Assembly (NCBI GenBank): GCA_050944035.1
Contig: JBMNQH010000035.1
Coordinates: forward strand, 1 to 7,180
DNA: 7,180 nucleotides
Reading direction: 5' to 3'
DNA from: JBMNQH01 sp050944035
GTDB lineage: Bacteria > Bacillota > Clostridia > Oscillospirales > Oscillospiraceae
Every line of letters begins with the position of its first letter. The stretch's first letter is position 1. Positions 1 to 6,753 of the stretch are shown piece after piece. The notes beneath the pieces were generated by a model. The model worked only from the letters and a program-made list of their open reading frames with translations. It searched no databases and was not told the DNA's origin. Position numbers and translations under genes: made by a program.

Positions 1-2
1 TG

Positions 3-65
3 TCAAGGGGCCTTTCTGCAGAAGTTACGGATTATTCCATAAAATATGTGAGTAAAACCGTTTAG
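3..65 (+). CDS. Possible 3' end of a converging gene cut by the window edge (unidentified)
   Basis: An open frame enters from the left edge and gives 20 residues ending in YSIKYVSKTV before a TAG at 63-65. The stop lies at the foot of the hairpin at 62-95, which is followed on this strand by a T-rich run, as expected for a gene converging on the trp operon. The stretch is too short to identify, and a second frame is also open from the edge to a TAA at 40-42. The call rests only on position and openness. Confidence 0.18.
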   Translation, partial: SRGLSAEVTDYSIKYVSKTV

Positions 66-95
66 GGCAGTTCTATTAAGCAAGAACTGCCCTAA
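62..95 (-). terminator. Intrinsic terminator at the end of the trp operon, possibly bidirectional
   Basis: Perfect 13-bp inverted repeat, TTAGGGCAGTTCT at 62-74 and its complement at 83-95, with an 8-nt loop, lying 39 bp past the trpA stop codon. On the minus strand the hairpin is followed by ACGGTTTTACT, a modest U-tract. On the plus strand it is followed by CTATG and then a T-rich stretch to about 115. Either strand could use it, so it may serve both the trp operon and a converging gene. It is the only hairpin of this size after trpA in the window. Confidence 0.7.
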
Positions 96-134
96 CTATG
101 TTTTGCTTTTTCTTGGTACATAAATATAACAAAT

Positions 135-905
135 TTACCTCATAGCATCCTTCATTGATTTTATATATTCGCCTATATGATTCGGCGCCTCTTTGCCGTA
201 TTTTTCAAGCAGCTTTATAATAGCCGAACCGACGATTGCACCGTCAGCAATATCCGCCATTTTCTTTGCCTGCTCCGGTGTGGAAATACCAAACCCAATC
301 GCACAAGGTATACCGGTATTTTCTCTTACCACTTTCACAATAGAAGTAAGGTCTGTCTTGATTTCGCTTCTCGTACCCGTAACGCCGAGACTGGAAACGA
401 TATATAAGAAACCTTCTGCTTCTTTTGCGATCATGGCAATGCGGTTTTCAGACGTCGGTGCAATCAATGACACTAAATCAACGCCATACTTGTGGCAAAG
501 CGGCAAAAATTCTTCTTTTTCCTCAAACGGCAAATCTGGCAGAATGAGGACATCAATTTCAATATTCTTACAGGTGGATATAAATTTTTCTGCGCCATAG
601 GAGAACACCACATTGGAATAAGTCATGAAAACCATCGGCACTTTTACATCATAGCGAAGTTTTTTGACAAATGCGAATATTTTATCTGTCGTAACGCCTC
701 CGTTCAGCGCCCTAATGTTTGCTCCCTGAATAACAGGTCCTTCGGCGGTTGGATCGGAGAACGGGATGCCAAGCTCAATGAGATCCGCACCGTTTTCTAC
801 AGCGGCACGGATAGCGGCGGCTGTCGTTTCCAGATCAGGGTCACCGCAAGTGATAAAGGCGATAAACGCCTTGCCGTTTTCAAATGCTTTTTTGATGTTA
901 CTCAT
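135..905 (-). CDS. trpA: Tryptophan synthase alpha subunit
   Basis: Cleaves indole-3-glycerol phosphate to indole and glyceraldehyde-3-phosphate; the indole passes through a tunnel to TrpB in the cytoplasmic alpha2-beta2 complex. The 256-residue TIM-barrel protein is of normal family length. Visible motifs are FITCGDPD (17-24), the active-site segment ELGIPFSDPTAEGP (44-57) with catalytic Glu44, LPDLP (122-126), loop-6 GVTG (174-177) and phosphate-binding GFGIS (204-208) and GSAI (226-229). The residue aligned with catalytic Asp60 of the E. coli/Salmonella enzyme is Glu55 (codon GAA). I chose the ATG at 905 because GGGGAGG lies 6 nt before it and the protein then starts MSNIKKAF, as is usual; an in-frame ATG at 941 would add 12 unlikely residues. 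The start overlaps the end of trpB by 8 nt (ATGAGTAA). Last gene of the operon, TAA stop. Confidence 0.97.
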   Translation of the reverse strand: MSNIKKAFENGKAFIAFITCGDPDLETTAAAIRAAVENGADLIELGIPFSDPTAEGPVIQGANIRALNGGVTTDKIFAFVKKLRYDVKVPMVFMTYSNVVFSYGAEKFISTCKNIEIDVLILPDLPFEEKEEFLPLCHKYGVDLVSLIAPTSENRIAMIAKEAEGFLYIVSSLGVTGTRSEIKTDLTSIVKVVRENTGIPCAIGFGISTPEQAKKMADIADGAIVGSAIIKLLEKYGKEAPNHIGEYIKSMKDAMR

Positions 906-2088
906 GAAGATCCTCCCCTCTGTAACGGGCAATGGCTGCACAGTCCTTGTCGCCTCTGCCGGATATGGTAATTACGATGATTTGGCCTTTATCCATTGCC
1001 GGCGCGAGCTTCATTGCGTGAGCAACAGCGTGAGCCGATTCGATGGCGGGAATAATGCCTTCGGTCTTGGCCAGATATTCAAATGCGTTTACCGCTTCAT
1101 CATCGGTTACAGGCACATATTCCGCTCTGCCAATATCATGCAGGTGAGCGTGCTCGGGGCCGACGCCGGGGTAGTCCAGCCCAGCTGAGATAGAATAAAC
1201 GGGAGCGATCTGACCGTATTCATCCTGGCAGAAATATGACTTCATACCATGGAAGATTCCTACTCTACCAGTGGCAATGGTTGCCGCCGTTTCAAAGGTA
1301 TCAATACCTCTGCCTGCCGCTTCGCAGCCGATCAGGCGAACGCCCTTATCGCCTATGAAATGATAAAAGCTGCCAATGGCATTGGAGCCGCCGCCGACAC
1401 AAGCGATGACCGCATCGGGCAGTCTGCCTTCTTTCTCTTGGATCTGCTCCTTGATTTCTTTAGAAATAACCGCTTGAAAATCACGAACGATAGTAGGGAA
1501 TGGATGCGGCCCCATAACAGAACCAAGACAGTAGTGCGTATCGCTGATCCGGGAAGTCCACTCACGCATCGCTTCGGATACAGCGTCCTTTAAGGTGGCT
1601 GTGCCTGTCCTCACAGGAATGACCTCAGCGCCAAGCAAACGCATACGGTATACATTAAGCGCCTGACGGACAGTATCTTCCTCGCCCATAAAGACCACGC
1701 ATTCCATTCCCATCAGTGCGGCGGCGGTTGCCGTGGCCACACCATGCTGACCGGCTCCGGTTTCGGCAATAAGGCGCGCTTTGCCCATCTTCTTTGCGAG
1801 AAGCGCCTGGCCGAGAACATTATTGATCTTATGTGCCCCGGTGTGGTTTAGATCCTCACGTTTGAGGTAAATTTTTGCACCCCCGAGGTCTTTTGTCATT
1901 TTCGCAGCGAAATACAGCCTTGAAGGCCTGCCTGCGTATTCGTTGAAAAGTTCGGTAAGCTCTCTATTAAATTCGGGATCGTTTTTGTAATGGTTATACG
2001 CTTCTTCCAGTTCAATGACGGCGTTCATCAGCGTTTCGGGAATATACTGACCGCCGTGAATACCGAAGCGCCCGTTTGGGTTTGTCAT
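898..2088 (-). CDS. trpB: Tryptophan synthase beta subunit (PLP enzyme)
   Basis: Condenses indole with L-serine to give L-tryptophan, the last step of the pathway, in complex with TrpA. At 396 residues it has the length of the common TrpB1 type, not the longer TrpB2. The PLP Schiff-base lysine is Lys87 in HTGAHKINN (82-90). Glu109 precedes the GAGQHG substrate-carboxylate loop (111-116). GGGSNAIG (232-239) binds the PLP phosphate, LDYPGVGPEHA (304-314) is the typical substrate-domain signature and SGRGDKD (376-382) closes the site. The N-terminal FGIHGGQYIPETL matches the family start. The ATG at 2088 overlaps the trpF TGA as ATGA and has AAGGAAG 7 nt upstream. No motif is missing and I see no sign of truncation. 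Confidence 0.98.
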   Translation of the reverse strand: MTNPNGRFGIHGGQYIPETLMNAVIELEEAYNHYKNDPEFNRELTELFNEYAGRPSRLYFAAKMTKDLGGAKIYLKREDLNHTGAHKINNVLGQALLAKKMGKARLIAETGAGQHGVATATAAALMGMECVVFMGEEDTVRQALNVYRMRLLGAEVIPVRTGTATLKDAVSEAMREWTSRISDTHYCLGSVMGPHPFPTIVRDFQAVISKEIKEQIQEKEGRLPDAVIACVGGGSNAIGSFYHFIGDKGVRLIGCEAAGRGIDTFETAATIATGRVGIFHGMKSYFCQDEYGQIAPVYSISAGLDYPGVGPEHAHLHDIGRAEYVPVTDDEAVNAFEYLAKTEGIIPAIESAHAVAHAMKLAPAMDKGQIIVITISGRGDKDCAAIARYRGEDLHE

Positions 2089-2693
2089 AATCCAGCTTCC
2101 TTTCTGACAGCGGCAATGAATGCCGCCATTTTTGTTTTATCTTTTACTCCATCGGTTTCAATTCCTGAGCTGACATCCACCGCAAATGGATAGAGTGCTT
2201 TAACTGCACTCGCCGCATTGCGGGCATCAAGCCCTCCAGCGAGAAAATACGGTCTTCTGATGCTTTTCACGAACCCCCAATCGAATACTTCCCCCGTACC
2301 TGCACCGGAATCAAGAAGGATATAATCCGCCGTACTTTGTTCCGCGATTTTTATATCCTTTACAGTTTTAATGCGAAAAGCCTTGATGATTTTCTTATCC
2401 GTAAGCAGCCGCAACTGTGCAATATAATCTTCATCCTCGTCACCGTGAAGCTGTGCAATGTCGATAATGTCATCCTGCAGCAGCTTCGCAATATTTTGCG
2501 GATCTTCATTTACAAACACACCGACTGCCTGTATCTCGGACGAAAGCCGGCTTTTCAGCTCTGCCGCTTTTTCGTATGTTACATAACGCCTGCTTTTCGG
2601 TGCAAACACGAATCCAATGTAGTCCGGCTTCAATTCGTTTGCATTCTCTATATCACAAGTTCGGGAAAGTCCGCAAAATTTAATCTTCGTCAT
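2085..2693 (-). CDS. trpF: Phosphoribosylanthranilate isomerase
   Basis: Catalyses the Amadori rearrangement of N-(5'-phosphoribosyl)anthranilate to 1-(o-carboxyphenylamino)-1-deoxyribulose-5-phosphate. It is a 202-residue single-domain TIM barrel of normal length for a free-standing TrpF; in enteric bacteria this domain is fused to TrpC. Catalytic Cys7 lies in KFCGLSR and catalytic Asp128 in ILLDSGAGTG. LAGGLDARN (151-159) and DVSSGIET (173-180) form the phosphate-binding loops, and QLHGDED (81-87) is a family signature. The ATG at 2693 overlaps the trpC TGA as ATGA. Its ribosome binding site is the weakest in the operon (a GGGG run about 6 nt upstream), so translation probably depends on coupling to trpC. 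Confidence 0.96.
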   Translation of the reverse strand: MTKIKFCGLSRTCDIENANELKPDYIGFVFAPKSRRYVTYEKAAELKSRLSSEIQAVGVFVNEDPQNIAKLLQDDIIDIAQLHGDEDEDYIAQLRLLTDKKIIKAFRIKTVKDIKIAEQSTADYILLDSGAGTGEVFDWGFVKSIRRPYFLAGGLDARNAASAVKALYPFAVDVSSGIETDGVKDKTKMAAFIAAVRKEAGL

Positions 2694-3472
2694 ATTGTAC
2701 CCCGCAGTTCATCAAGCTTGGCTTTTTTATCGGGTGCCCGCATAAGGACTTCGCCAATCAAAACAGCATCCACACCGATTTCACGGAGCTTTGATATATC
2801 TTCCGCACTGCTTACCCCACTTTCGGAAACAAACAGCATATCACGGGGGATTAGTTCTCTGAGCCTGCGGCTATTGTCCGTATCTACGGAAAAGTCTTTC
2901 AGGTTCCGGTTATTGACGCCGACGATGCGCGCTCCTGCATGAAGTGCGGTTTGTACTTCATTTTCATCATGCGTTTCAACCAATGCGGATAATCCGAGTT
3001 CATCACAAATGCTGATATATGATTTGATTTGTTCCTCACTTAAAATAGAACAGATCAGCAGCACCGCCGATGCACCAAGGACCTTTGCCTCGTAGATCAT
3101 ATATTCATCTACTGTGAAGTCCTTCCGCAGACAGGGGATGGATACAGCGGAGGTAATTTCACGGAGGTATTCGTCACTGCCTAAAAACCATTTCGGTTCT
3201 GTCAGCACGGAAATACAGTCCGCTCCCGCCGCTTCGTACTCCTTTGCAATTCGCAGATATGGAAAATCGGGAGCGATGAGCCCTTTTGAGGGAGACGCCT
3301 TTTTGCACTCACAGATAAAGGAAACCCCCGGCTTTCTCAGTGCGTTTTCAAAAGCAAAGGAGCCTTTGGGGCGGGATAAGGCTTGCCGCCTGATTTCTTC
3401 GGGCGGTATTTTCTTTTTCGCCTCAGCCGCACGTTCCCTGGCGTGTTCGGCAAGCTGATCGAGAATGGTCAT
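2690..3472 (-). CDS. trpC: Indole-3-glycerol phosphate synthase
   Basis: Decarboxylates and closes the ring of carboxyphenylamino-deoxyribulose-5-phosphate to give indole-3-glycerol phosphate. It is a 260-residue stand-alone TIM barrel, normal for Gram-positive TrpC. The catalytic set is complete: Glu55 and Lys57 in ECKKASPSKG, Lys117 in LRKDF, Glu166 in LVETH, Asn187 in VGVNNRNL, and Glu217-Ser218 in VSESGV. Residues 1-50 make up the usual N-terminal helical extension, ending with GSFAFENAL. The ATG at 3472 overlaps the trpD TGA as ATGA and is preceded by GGAGGTGA, one of the strongest ribosome binding sites in the operon. It sits beside trpF, whose product is its substrate. Confidence 0.97.
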   Translation of the reverse strand: MTILDQLAEHARERAAEAKKKIPPEEIRRQALSRPKGSFAFENALRKPGVSFICECKKASPSKGLIAPDFPYLRIAKEYEAAGADCISVLTEPKWFLGSDEYLREITSAVSIPCLRKDFTVDEYMIYEAKVLGASAVLLICSILSEEQIKSYISICDELGLSALVETHDENEVQTALHAGARIVGVNNRNLKDFSVDTDNSRRLRELIPRDMLFVSESGVSSAEDISKLREIGVDAVLIGEVLMRAPDKKAKLDELRGTI

Positions 3473-4509
3473 GCTGTCACCTCCGCCGAATCGGGACGGT
3501 TGCTGACTTCGATCAGTTTGTGCAATGTCCCGAGCGCCTTACCGGAATCAATCATCTCTGCGGCAAGTACGATTCCTTCTTTCAGGCTGTCAGCCTTACC
3601 GCCTATATAGAGTGCGGCACCAGCATTCATAAGAACAGCATTTCTCTTATGACCCTTTTCGCCGTTTAAGATTGCAAGCGTAATTTTAGCATTTTCTTTG
3701 GGTGTGCCGCCCTTTAAATCCTCTTTGGTGCAGCATTCAAAACCGAAGTCTTCTGGAGTGATAACGGAGGATTTAAACCAACCGTCTTTAATTTCGCAGA
3801 TCGTAGTCGGTGCGCTCATGGAAATCTCATCCAGCTTATCCTGGCCGTACACCACCATGCCCCGCTTGATTCCGAGGCTGATCAGAACCTGTGCCAGCGG
3901 TTCAACCAGATAATCGTCATACACGCCGAGAAGCTGCATAGAAGGTGTACCTGGATTTGTCAGCGGACCAAGAATGTTGAACACGGTGCGAAAACCAAGT
4001 TCCTTGCGGATAGCGCCCACATACTTCATAGATGTATGATACTTCTGTGCGAAGAAAAAGCACATACCAGCATCATTCAAAAGCTCGATACATTTTGCGG
4101 GGCTTTGCTGAATGTTTACGCCAAGAGCTTCCAGACAATCTGCCGTTCCGCACTGGGAGGATGCGGCTCTGTTGCCATGCTTTGCGACTTTCATACCGCC
4201 TGCGGCTGCAACGAGCGCAGAGGTCGTGGAAATATTGAAGCTGTGCGCATTATCGCCTCCAGTTCCAACGATTTCAAAGAGCTCCATCCCGGTTTCCACC
4301 TTGGTAGCATGTGCTCGCATCGCCGCCGCACAACCTGCGATTTCATCTGTTGTTTCCGCTCTGGCGCTTTTGGTAGACAGAGCCGCAAGGAATGCGGCAT
4401 TCTGTGTCGGGGTGGTTTCACCGCTCATAATTTCGTTCATGACGGTGTATGCCTCATCATAGGTGAGGTCTTCTTTATTTACAATCTTTACAATTGCTTC
4501 TTTAATCAT
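3469..4509 (-). CDS. trpD: Anthranilate phosphoribosyltransferase
   Basis: Transfers the phosphoribosyl group of PRPP to anthranilate. The 346-residue protein has the family layout: a small helical N-terminal domain (about 1-70) with the GETTPTQNAAFL segment, then the large alpha/beta domain. Key motifs are GTGGD (82-86, PRPP binding), NISTTSA (92-98), KHGNRAASS (110-118), Arg168 in GAIRKELG (anthranilate site), NILGPLTNP (178-186) and the metal-binding Asp227-Glu228 in DKLDEIS. It is separate from trpG, unlike the trpGD fusion of E. coli. AAGGAG lies 9 nt before the ATG, and only 3 nt separate it from the trpG stop. The gene is intact. Confidence 0.97.
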   Translation of the reverse strand: MIKEAIVKIVNKEDLTYDEAYTVMNEIMSGETTPTQNAAFLAALSTKSARAETTDEIAGCAAAMRAHATKVETGMELFEIVGTGGDNAHSFNISTTSALVAAAGGMKVAKHGNRAASSQCGTADCLEALGVNIQQSPAKCIELLNDAGMCFFFAQKYHTSMKYVGAIRKELGFRTVFNILGPLTNPGTPSMQLLGVYDDYLVEPLAQVLISLGIKRGMVVYGQDKLDEISMSAPTTICEIKDGWFKSSVITPEDFGFECCTKEDLKGGTPKENAKITLAILNGEKGHKRNAVLMNAGAALYIGGKADSLKEGIVLAAEMIDSGKALGTLHKLIEVSNRPDSAEVTA

Positions 4510-4512
4510 GAC

Positions 4513-5082
4513 TCAGATCTCCTTTATGAAATTATACAGCATCTGCTTACCTTCCGGTGTCATAATGGATTCGGGATGGAACTGTACGCCGTAGATCGGA
4601 TATTCCTTGTGCTGTACCGCCATCACTTCGCCATCGGCGGTGAGGGCAGTGATTTTCAGGCATTTAGGAATCGTGTCGGCATCTGCCGCAAGGGAATGAT
4701 ACCGTGCGACAGGCGCAGCATCAGGACAGCCTTTGAATAACGGGCAATCTGTGTCAAATTTTACATTCGACTGTTTTCCGTGCATTAGTTCCTTTGCATA
4801 GGTAACGGTCGTACCGAACGCCGCACAAATTGCCTGATGGCCGAGGCAAACCCCAAGAACAGGGATGTCCCTTCCGAGTGTTTTTACAGCCTCGATAATG
4901 ATTCCGGCATCTTCCGGTCTGCCTGGGCCAGGGGAGAGAATAATGCGGGACGGGTTTAATTTCTTAATTTCTTCTATCGTCATTTCGTCGTTGCGGATGA
5001 TTTTGATATCTGGTTCGATCTCACCAATCAGTTGAAAGAGATTATAGGAAAAGCTATCGTAGTTATCTATCAGAAGAATCAT
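4513..5082 (-). CDS. trpG: Anthranilate synthase glutamine amidotransferase subunit
   Basis: Class I glutamine amidotransferase that releases ammonia from glutamine and passes it to TrpE. At 189 residues it is the normal free-standing size. It begins ILLIDNYDSFSYNL, then shows SPGPGRPED (50-58), the nucleophile Cys79 in GVCLGHQAI, HGKQS (101-105), RYHSL (127-131), and His169 and Glu171 in QFHPES, so the catalytic triad is complete. The ATG at 5082 overlaps the trpE TGA as ATGA and has AGGAGG 7 nt upstream; an in-frame ATG at 5142 lies inside trpE and would add 20 unrelated residues. If no separate pabA exists in the genome, it could also serve folate synthesis, as TrpG does in Bacillus subtilis; that is inference. 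Confidence 0.97.
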   Translation of the reverse strand: MILLIDNYDSFSYNLFQLIGEIEPDIKIIRNDEMTIEEIKKLNPSRIILSPGPGRPEDAGIIIEAVKTLGRDIPVLGVCLGHQAICAAFGTTVTYAKELMHGKQSNVKFDTDCPLFKGCPDAAPVARYHSLAADADTIPKCLKITALTADGEVMAVQHKEYPIYGVQFHPESIMTPEGKQMLYNFIKEI

Positions 5083-6545
5083 GATTCCGCCTCCTGTGCA
5101 AGTTCTAATGCTTTCAGTGAAGATTTGGCTTTGTTCAGGCATTCTTCAAATTCCTTTTCGGGTATGGAATCCGCCACGATCCCGGCTCCGCTTCTCACAA
5201 ATACCTTACCGTTTTTCTTATAGGCAATCCGAATGGCAATACAGGTATCCATATTCCCTGTAAAGTCGATATAGCCAATGGCACCGCCATAGATGCCGCG
5301 TTTGTTGTTTTCAAGTTCTCCAATTAACTGGCAAGCTCTGATCTTCGGCGCACCGGAAAGTGTTCCGGCAGGTAATACCGCTTCAATGGCGTCCAGCGCA
5401 TCATGGTTTTCGCTGATTTCACCACGCACCGTAGAGCCGATGTGCATAACATGAGAAAAACGCTCAATAGAATGGAACTTTTCGACCTGTACCGTACCAA
5501 ACTTGCTTATTTTGCCGAGATCGTTTCGTCCCAAATCGACCAGCATATTGTGTTCGGCCAGTTCTTTTTCGTCGGCAAGCAGTTGTGCTTCAAGCGCTTT
5601 GTCTTCCTCTGCGGTTCTGCCTCTCGGTCTTGTCCCTGCAAGCGGGAAAGTGTGCAGCACACCATTTTCCAGCTTTACCAGAGTTTCGGGAGATGCCCCT
5701 GCAACCTCTACGTCTGTTCCTGAAAAATAAAACATATATGGTGACGGATTGAGGGTGCGAAGCACACGGTAGGTATTCAGGAGACTTCCCTCAAAAGGCG
5801 CGCACAGTCGGTTCGACAGCACAATCTGGAAAATATCCCCCTCACGGATATGGCGCTTTGCCTTCTCAACCATGCTGCAGAACTGCTTTTTGTCAAACAA
5901 CGGCGTAACATCGCCAAGCAGTTTGCCGCCCGGTTCATTCTTTTTTTCGCCGTGGCGGAGAAGCTCTGCGAGCTGACGGAGTTCCATAACCGCTTTGTTA
6001 TAACCGGTTTCCGGCTCATCCAGCGGCATATTTACGATGAGAATAATTTTCTGCCGGAGATGATCAAATGCGATCACTTTATCAAAGAGCATCAAATCAA
6101 CATCCTTAAACGCCTCAGTATCTTCCACATCACATTTGACGGCCGGCTCGCTGTAGGTGAGATAATCATAGGAGAAGTATCCGACAAGACCGCCTGTAAA
6201 GGAAGGAAGATAATCGAAACGGGGGCTTCTGTAACTGGCAAGAATTTGGCGGAGATAGCCGGACGGGCTATCTGTCTTGACCTTGAGATTGCCAATCTTC
6301 ATCTCGCCGTCAATGCAAGTGATCTCCATTTTGGGATCAAATCCAAGGAAGGTATACCGTCCCCAGGTTTCATTTGCCTGCGCTGATTCCAGCATATAGC
6401 AGTGAGTGGATACATTTTTCAATATCTTCATCGTTTCAATAGGTGTTGTGAAGTCGGAAAGGATTTCAAGGCTGACCGGCAATACGTTATAATGACCGGC
6501 TGCTGCGATTTCTTTGACTTCAACAAAAGTTGGCTGAATTTTCAT
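5079..6545 (-). CDS. trpE: Anthranilate synthase component I
   Basis: Converts chorismate and ammonia to anthranilate, the committed step, with ammonia supplied by TrpG. The 488 residues (from the ATG at 6545) show the N-terminal regulatory part with YMLESA (50-55), the counterpart of the LLES tryptophan feedback site, then the chorismate-binding domain: NPSPYMFY (266-273), GASPETLVK (283-291), PLAGTRPRG (301-309), EHNMLVDLGRNDLG (331-344), GTLSGAPKIRA (394-404) and GAGIVADS (453-460). The LES motif and the trpG partner favour TrpE over PabB. The chosen start has GGAGG 8 nt upstream and gives the usual N-terminus (MKIQPTFVEVKEIA). The reading frame stays open upstream, however, and an ATG at 6644 with an even better AGGAGG would add 33 basic residues. 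First gene of the operon, controlled by the T-box leader. Confidence 0.96.
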   Translation of the reverse strand: MKIQPTFVEVKEIAAAGHYNVLPVSLEILSDFTTPIETMKILKNVSTHCYMLESAQANETWGRYTFLGFDPKMEITCIDGEMKIGNLKVKTDSPSGYLRQILASYRSPRFDYLPSFTGGLVGYFSYDYLTYSEPAVKCDVEDTEAFKDVDLMLFDKVIAFDHLRQKIILIVNMPLDEPETGYNKAVMELRQLAELLRHGEKKNEPGGKLLGDVTPLFDKKQFCSMVEKAKRHIREGDIFQIVLSNRLCAPFEGSLLNTYRVLRTLNPSPYMFYFSGTDVEVAGASPETLVKLENGVLHTFPLAGTRPRGRTAEEDKALEAQLLADEKELAEHNMLVDLGRNDLGKISKFGTVQVEKFHSIERFSHVMHIGSTVRGEISENHDALDAIEAVLPAGTLSGAPKIRACQLIGELENNKRGIYGGAIGYIDFTGNMDTCIAIRIAYKKNGKVFVRSGAGIVADSIPEKEFEECLNKAKSSLKALELAQEAES

Positions 6546-6644
6546 AATCCTTTCCTCCAAAACAGGTAAAGTTCGTGATTGATTAGGATGATTCAATTTC
6601 AATATCCGGCGCACAGTGCGCCGCCAACATTTTGTATACAGCAT
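6546..6644 (-). other. In-frame upstream start and 33-codon extension of trpE (possible leader)
   Basis: An ATG at 6644-6642 is preceded by a perfect AGGAGG (6657-6652) with a 7-nt spacer. It opens a frame starting MLYTKCWRRTVRRILK that runs without a stop into trpE at 6545. The only Trp codon, UGG, is the seventh codon (6626-6624), and a GC-rich hairpin starts at the next base. The segment is Arg/Lys-rich and does not resemble the start of other TrpE proteins known to me. Either trpE has two starts, or ribosomes loading here affect leader folding or entry at 6545. It is not a classical leader peptide, since it lacks its own stop. The ribosome site is clear; its use is inferred. Confidence 0.4.
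6607..6623 (-). repeat. GC-rich hairpin directly after the lone Trp codon
   Basis: Palindrome CGGCGCACAGTGCGCCG on the plus strand; in RNA a stem of about 7 bp with a 3-nt loop. It begins at the base after the UGG codon at 6626-6624. No U-tract follows, so it is not a terminator. It could slow ribosomes or shape the leader; a chance palindrome or protein-binding site cannot be excluded. Confidence 0.55.
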
Positions 6645-6659
6645 ATCGCAACCTCCTGA

Positions 6660-6707
6660 AACAAAGAAAAGACTCCTTTGAACTTCTGTCTCGCTCAAAG
6701 GAGTCTT
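6660..6707 (-). terminator. Second terminator-like hairpin between the T-box and trpE
   Basis: Inverted repeat AAGACTCCTTTGA / TCAAAGGAGTCTT in the RNA (plus positions 6707-6695 and 6681-6669), 13 bp with a 13-nt loop, followed by a U-rich tail (UUCUUUGUUUC after the stem). It lies only 7 nt past the U-tract of the T-box terminator and 11 nt before the AGGAGG of the upstream start. It has the form of an intrinsic terminator. Its 5' arm holds CUCCU, complementary to the AGGAG of the nearby ribosome binding site, so it might also affect initiation. Confidence 0.6.
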
Positions 6708-6713
6708 ATAGAA

Positions 6714-6753
6714 CAAAAACGCCCTTGACAGAGATTTACGCTCTGTCAAGGAC
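6714..6753 (-). terminator. T-box intrinsic terminator
   Basis: The RNA arms GUCCUUGACAGAG (6753-6741) and CUCUGUCAAGGGC (6733-6721) form a 13-bp stem with one G-U pair and a 7-nt loop, followed by GUUUUUG. The GUCCUU at its 5' edge is the same segment that must pair with the T-box sequence to form the antiterminator, so the two structures exclude each other, as expected for transcriptional T-box control. Confidence 0.9.

Noticed and set aside
4150..4182. Gln119 in TrpD (SSQCGTAD) where many homologues have Lys
   Set aside because: As I recall this column varies among working TrpD enzymes (Mycobacterium has Leu), and all PRPP, anthranilate and metal motifs are present, so it is not evidence of altered function.
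4036..4740. Long plus-strand open frame of 234 codons opposite trpD and trpG
   Set aside because: Antisense shadow of two clear trp genes; no ribosome site and no family motif. The same holds for the other long plus-strand frames at 193-600, 492-971, 2337-2942 and 5850-6386.
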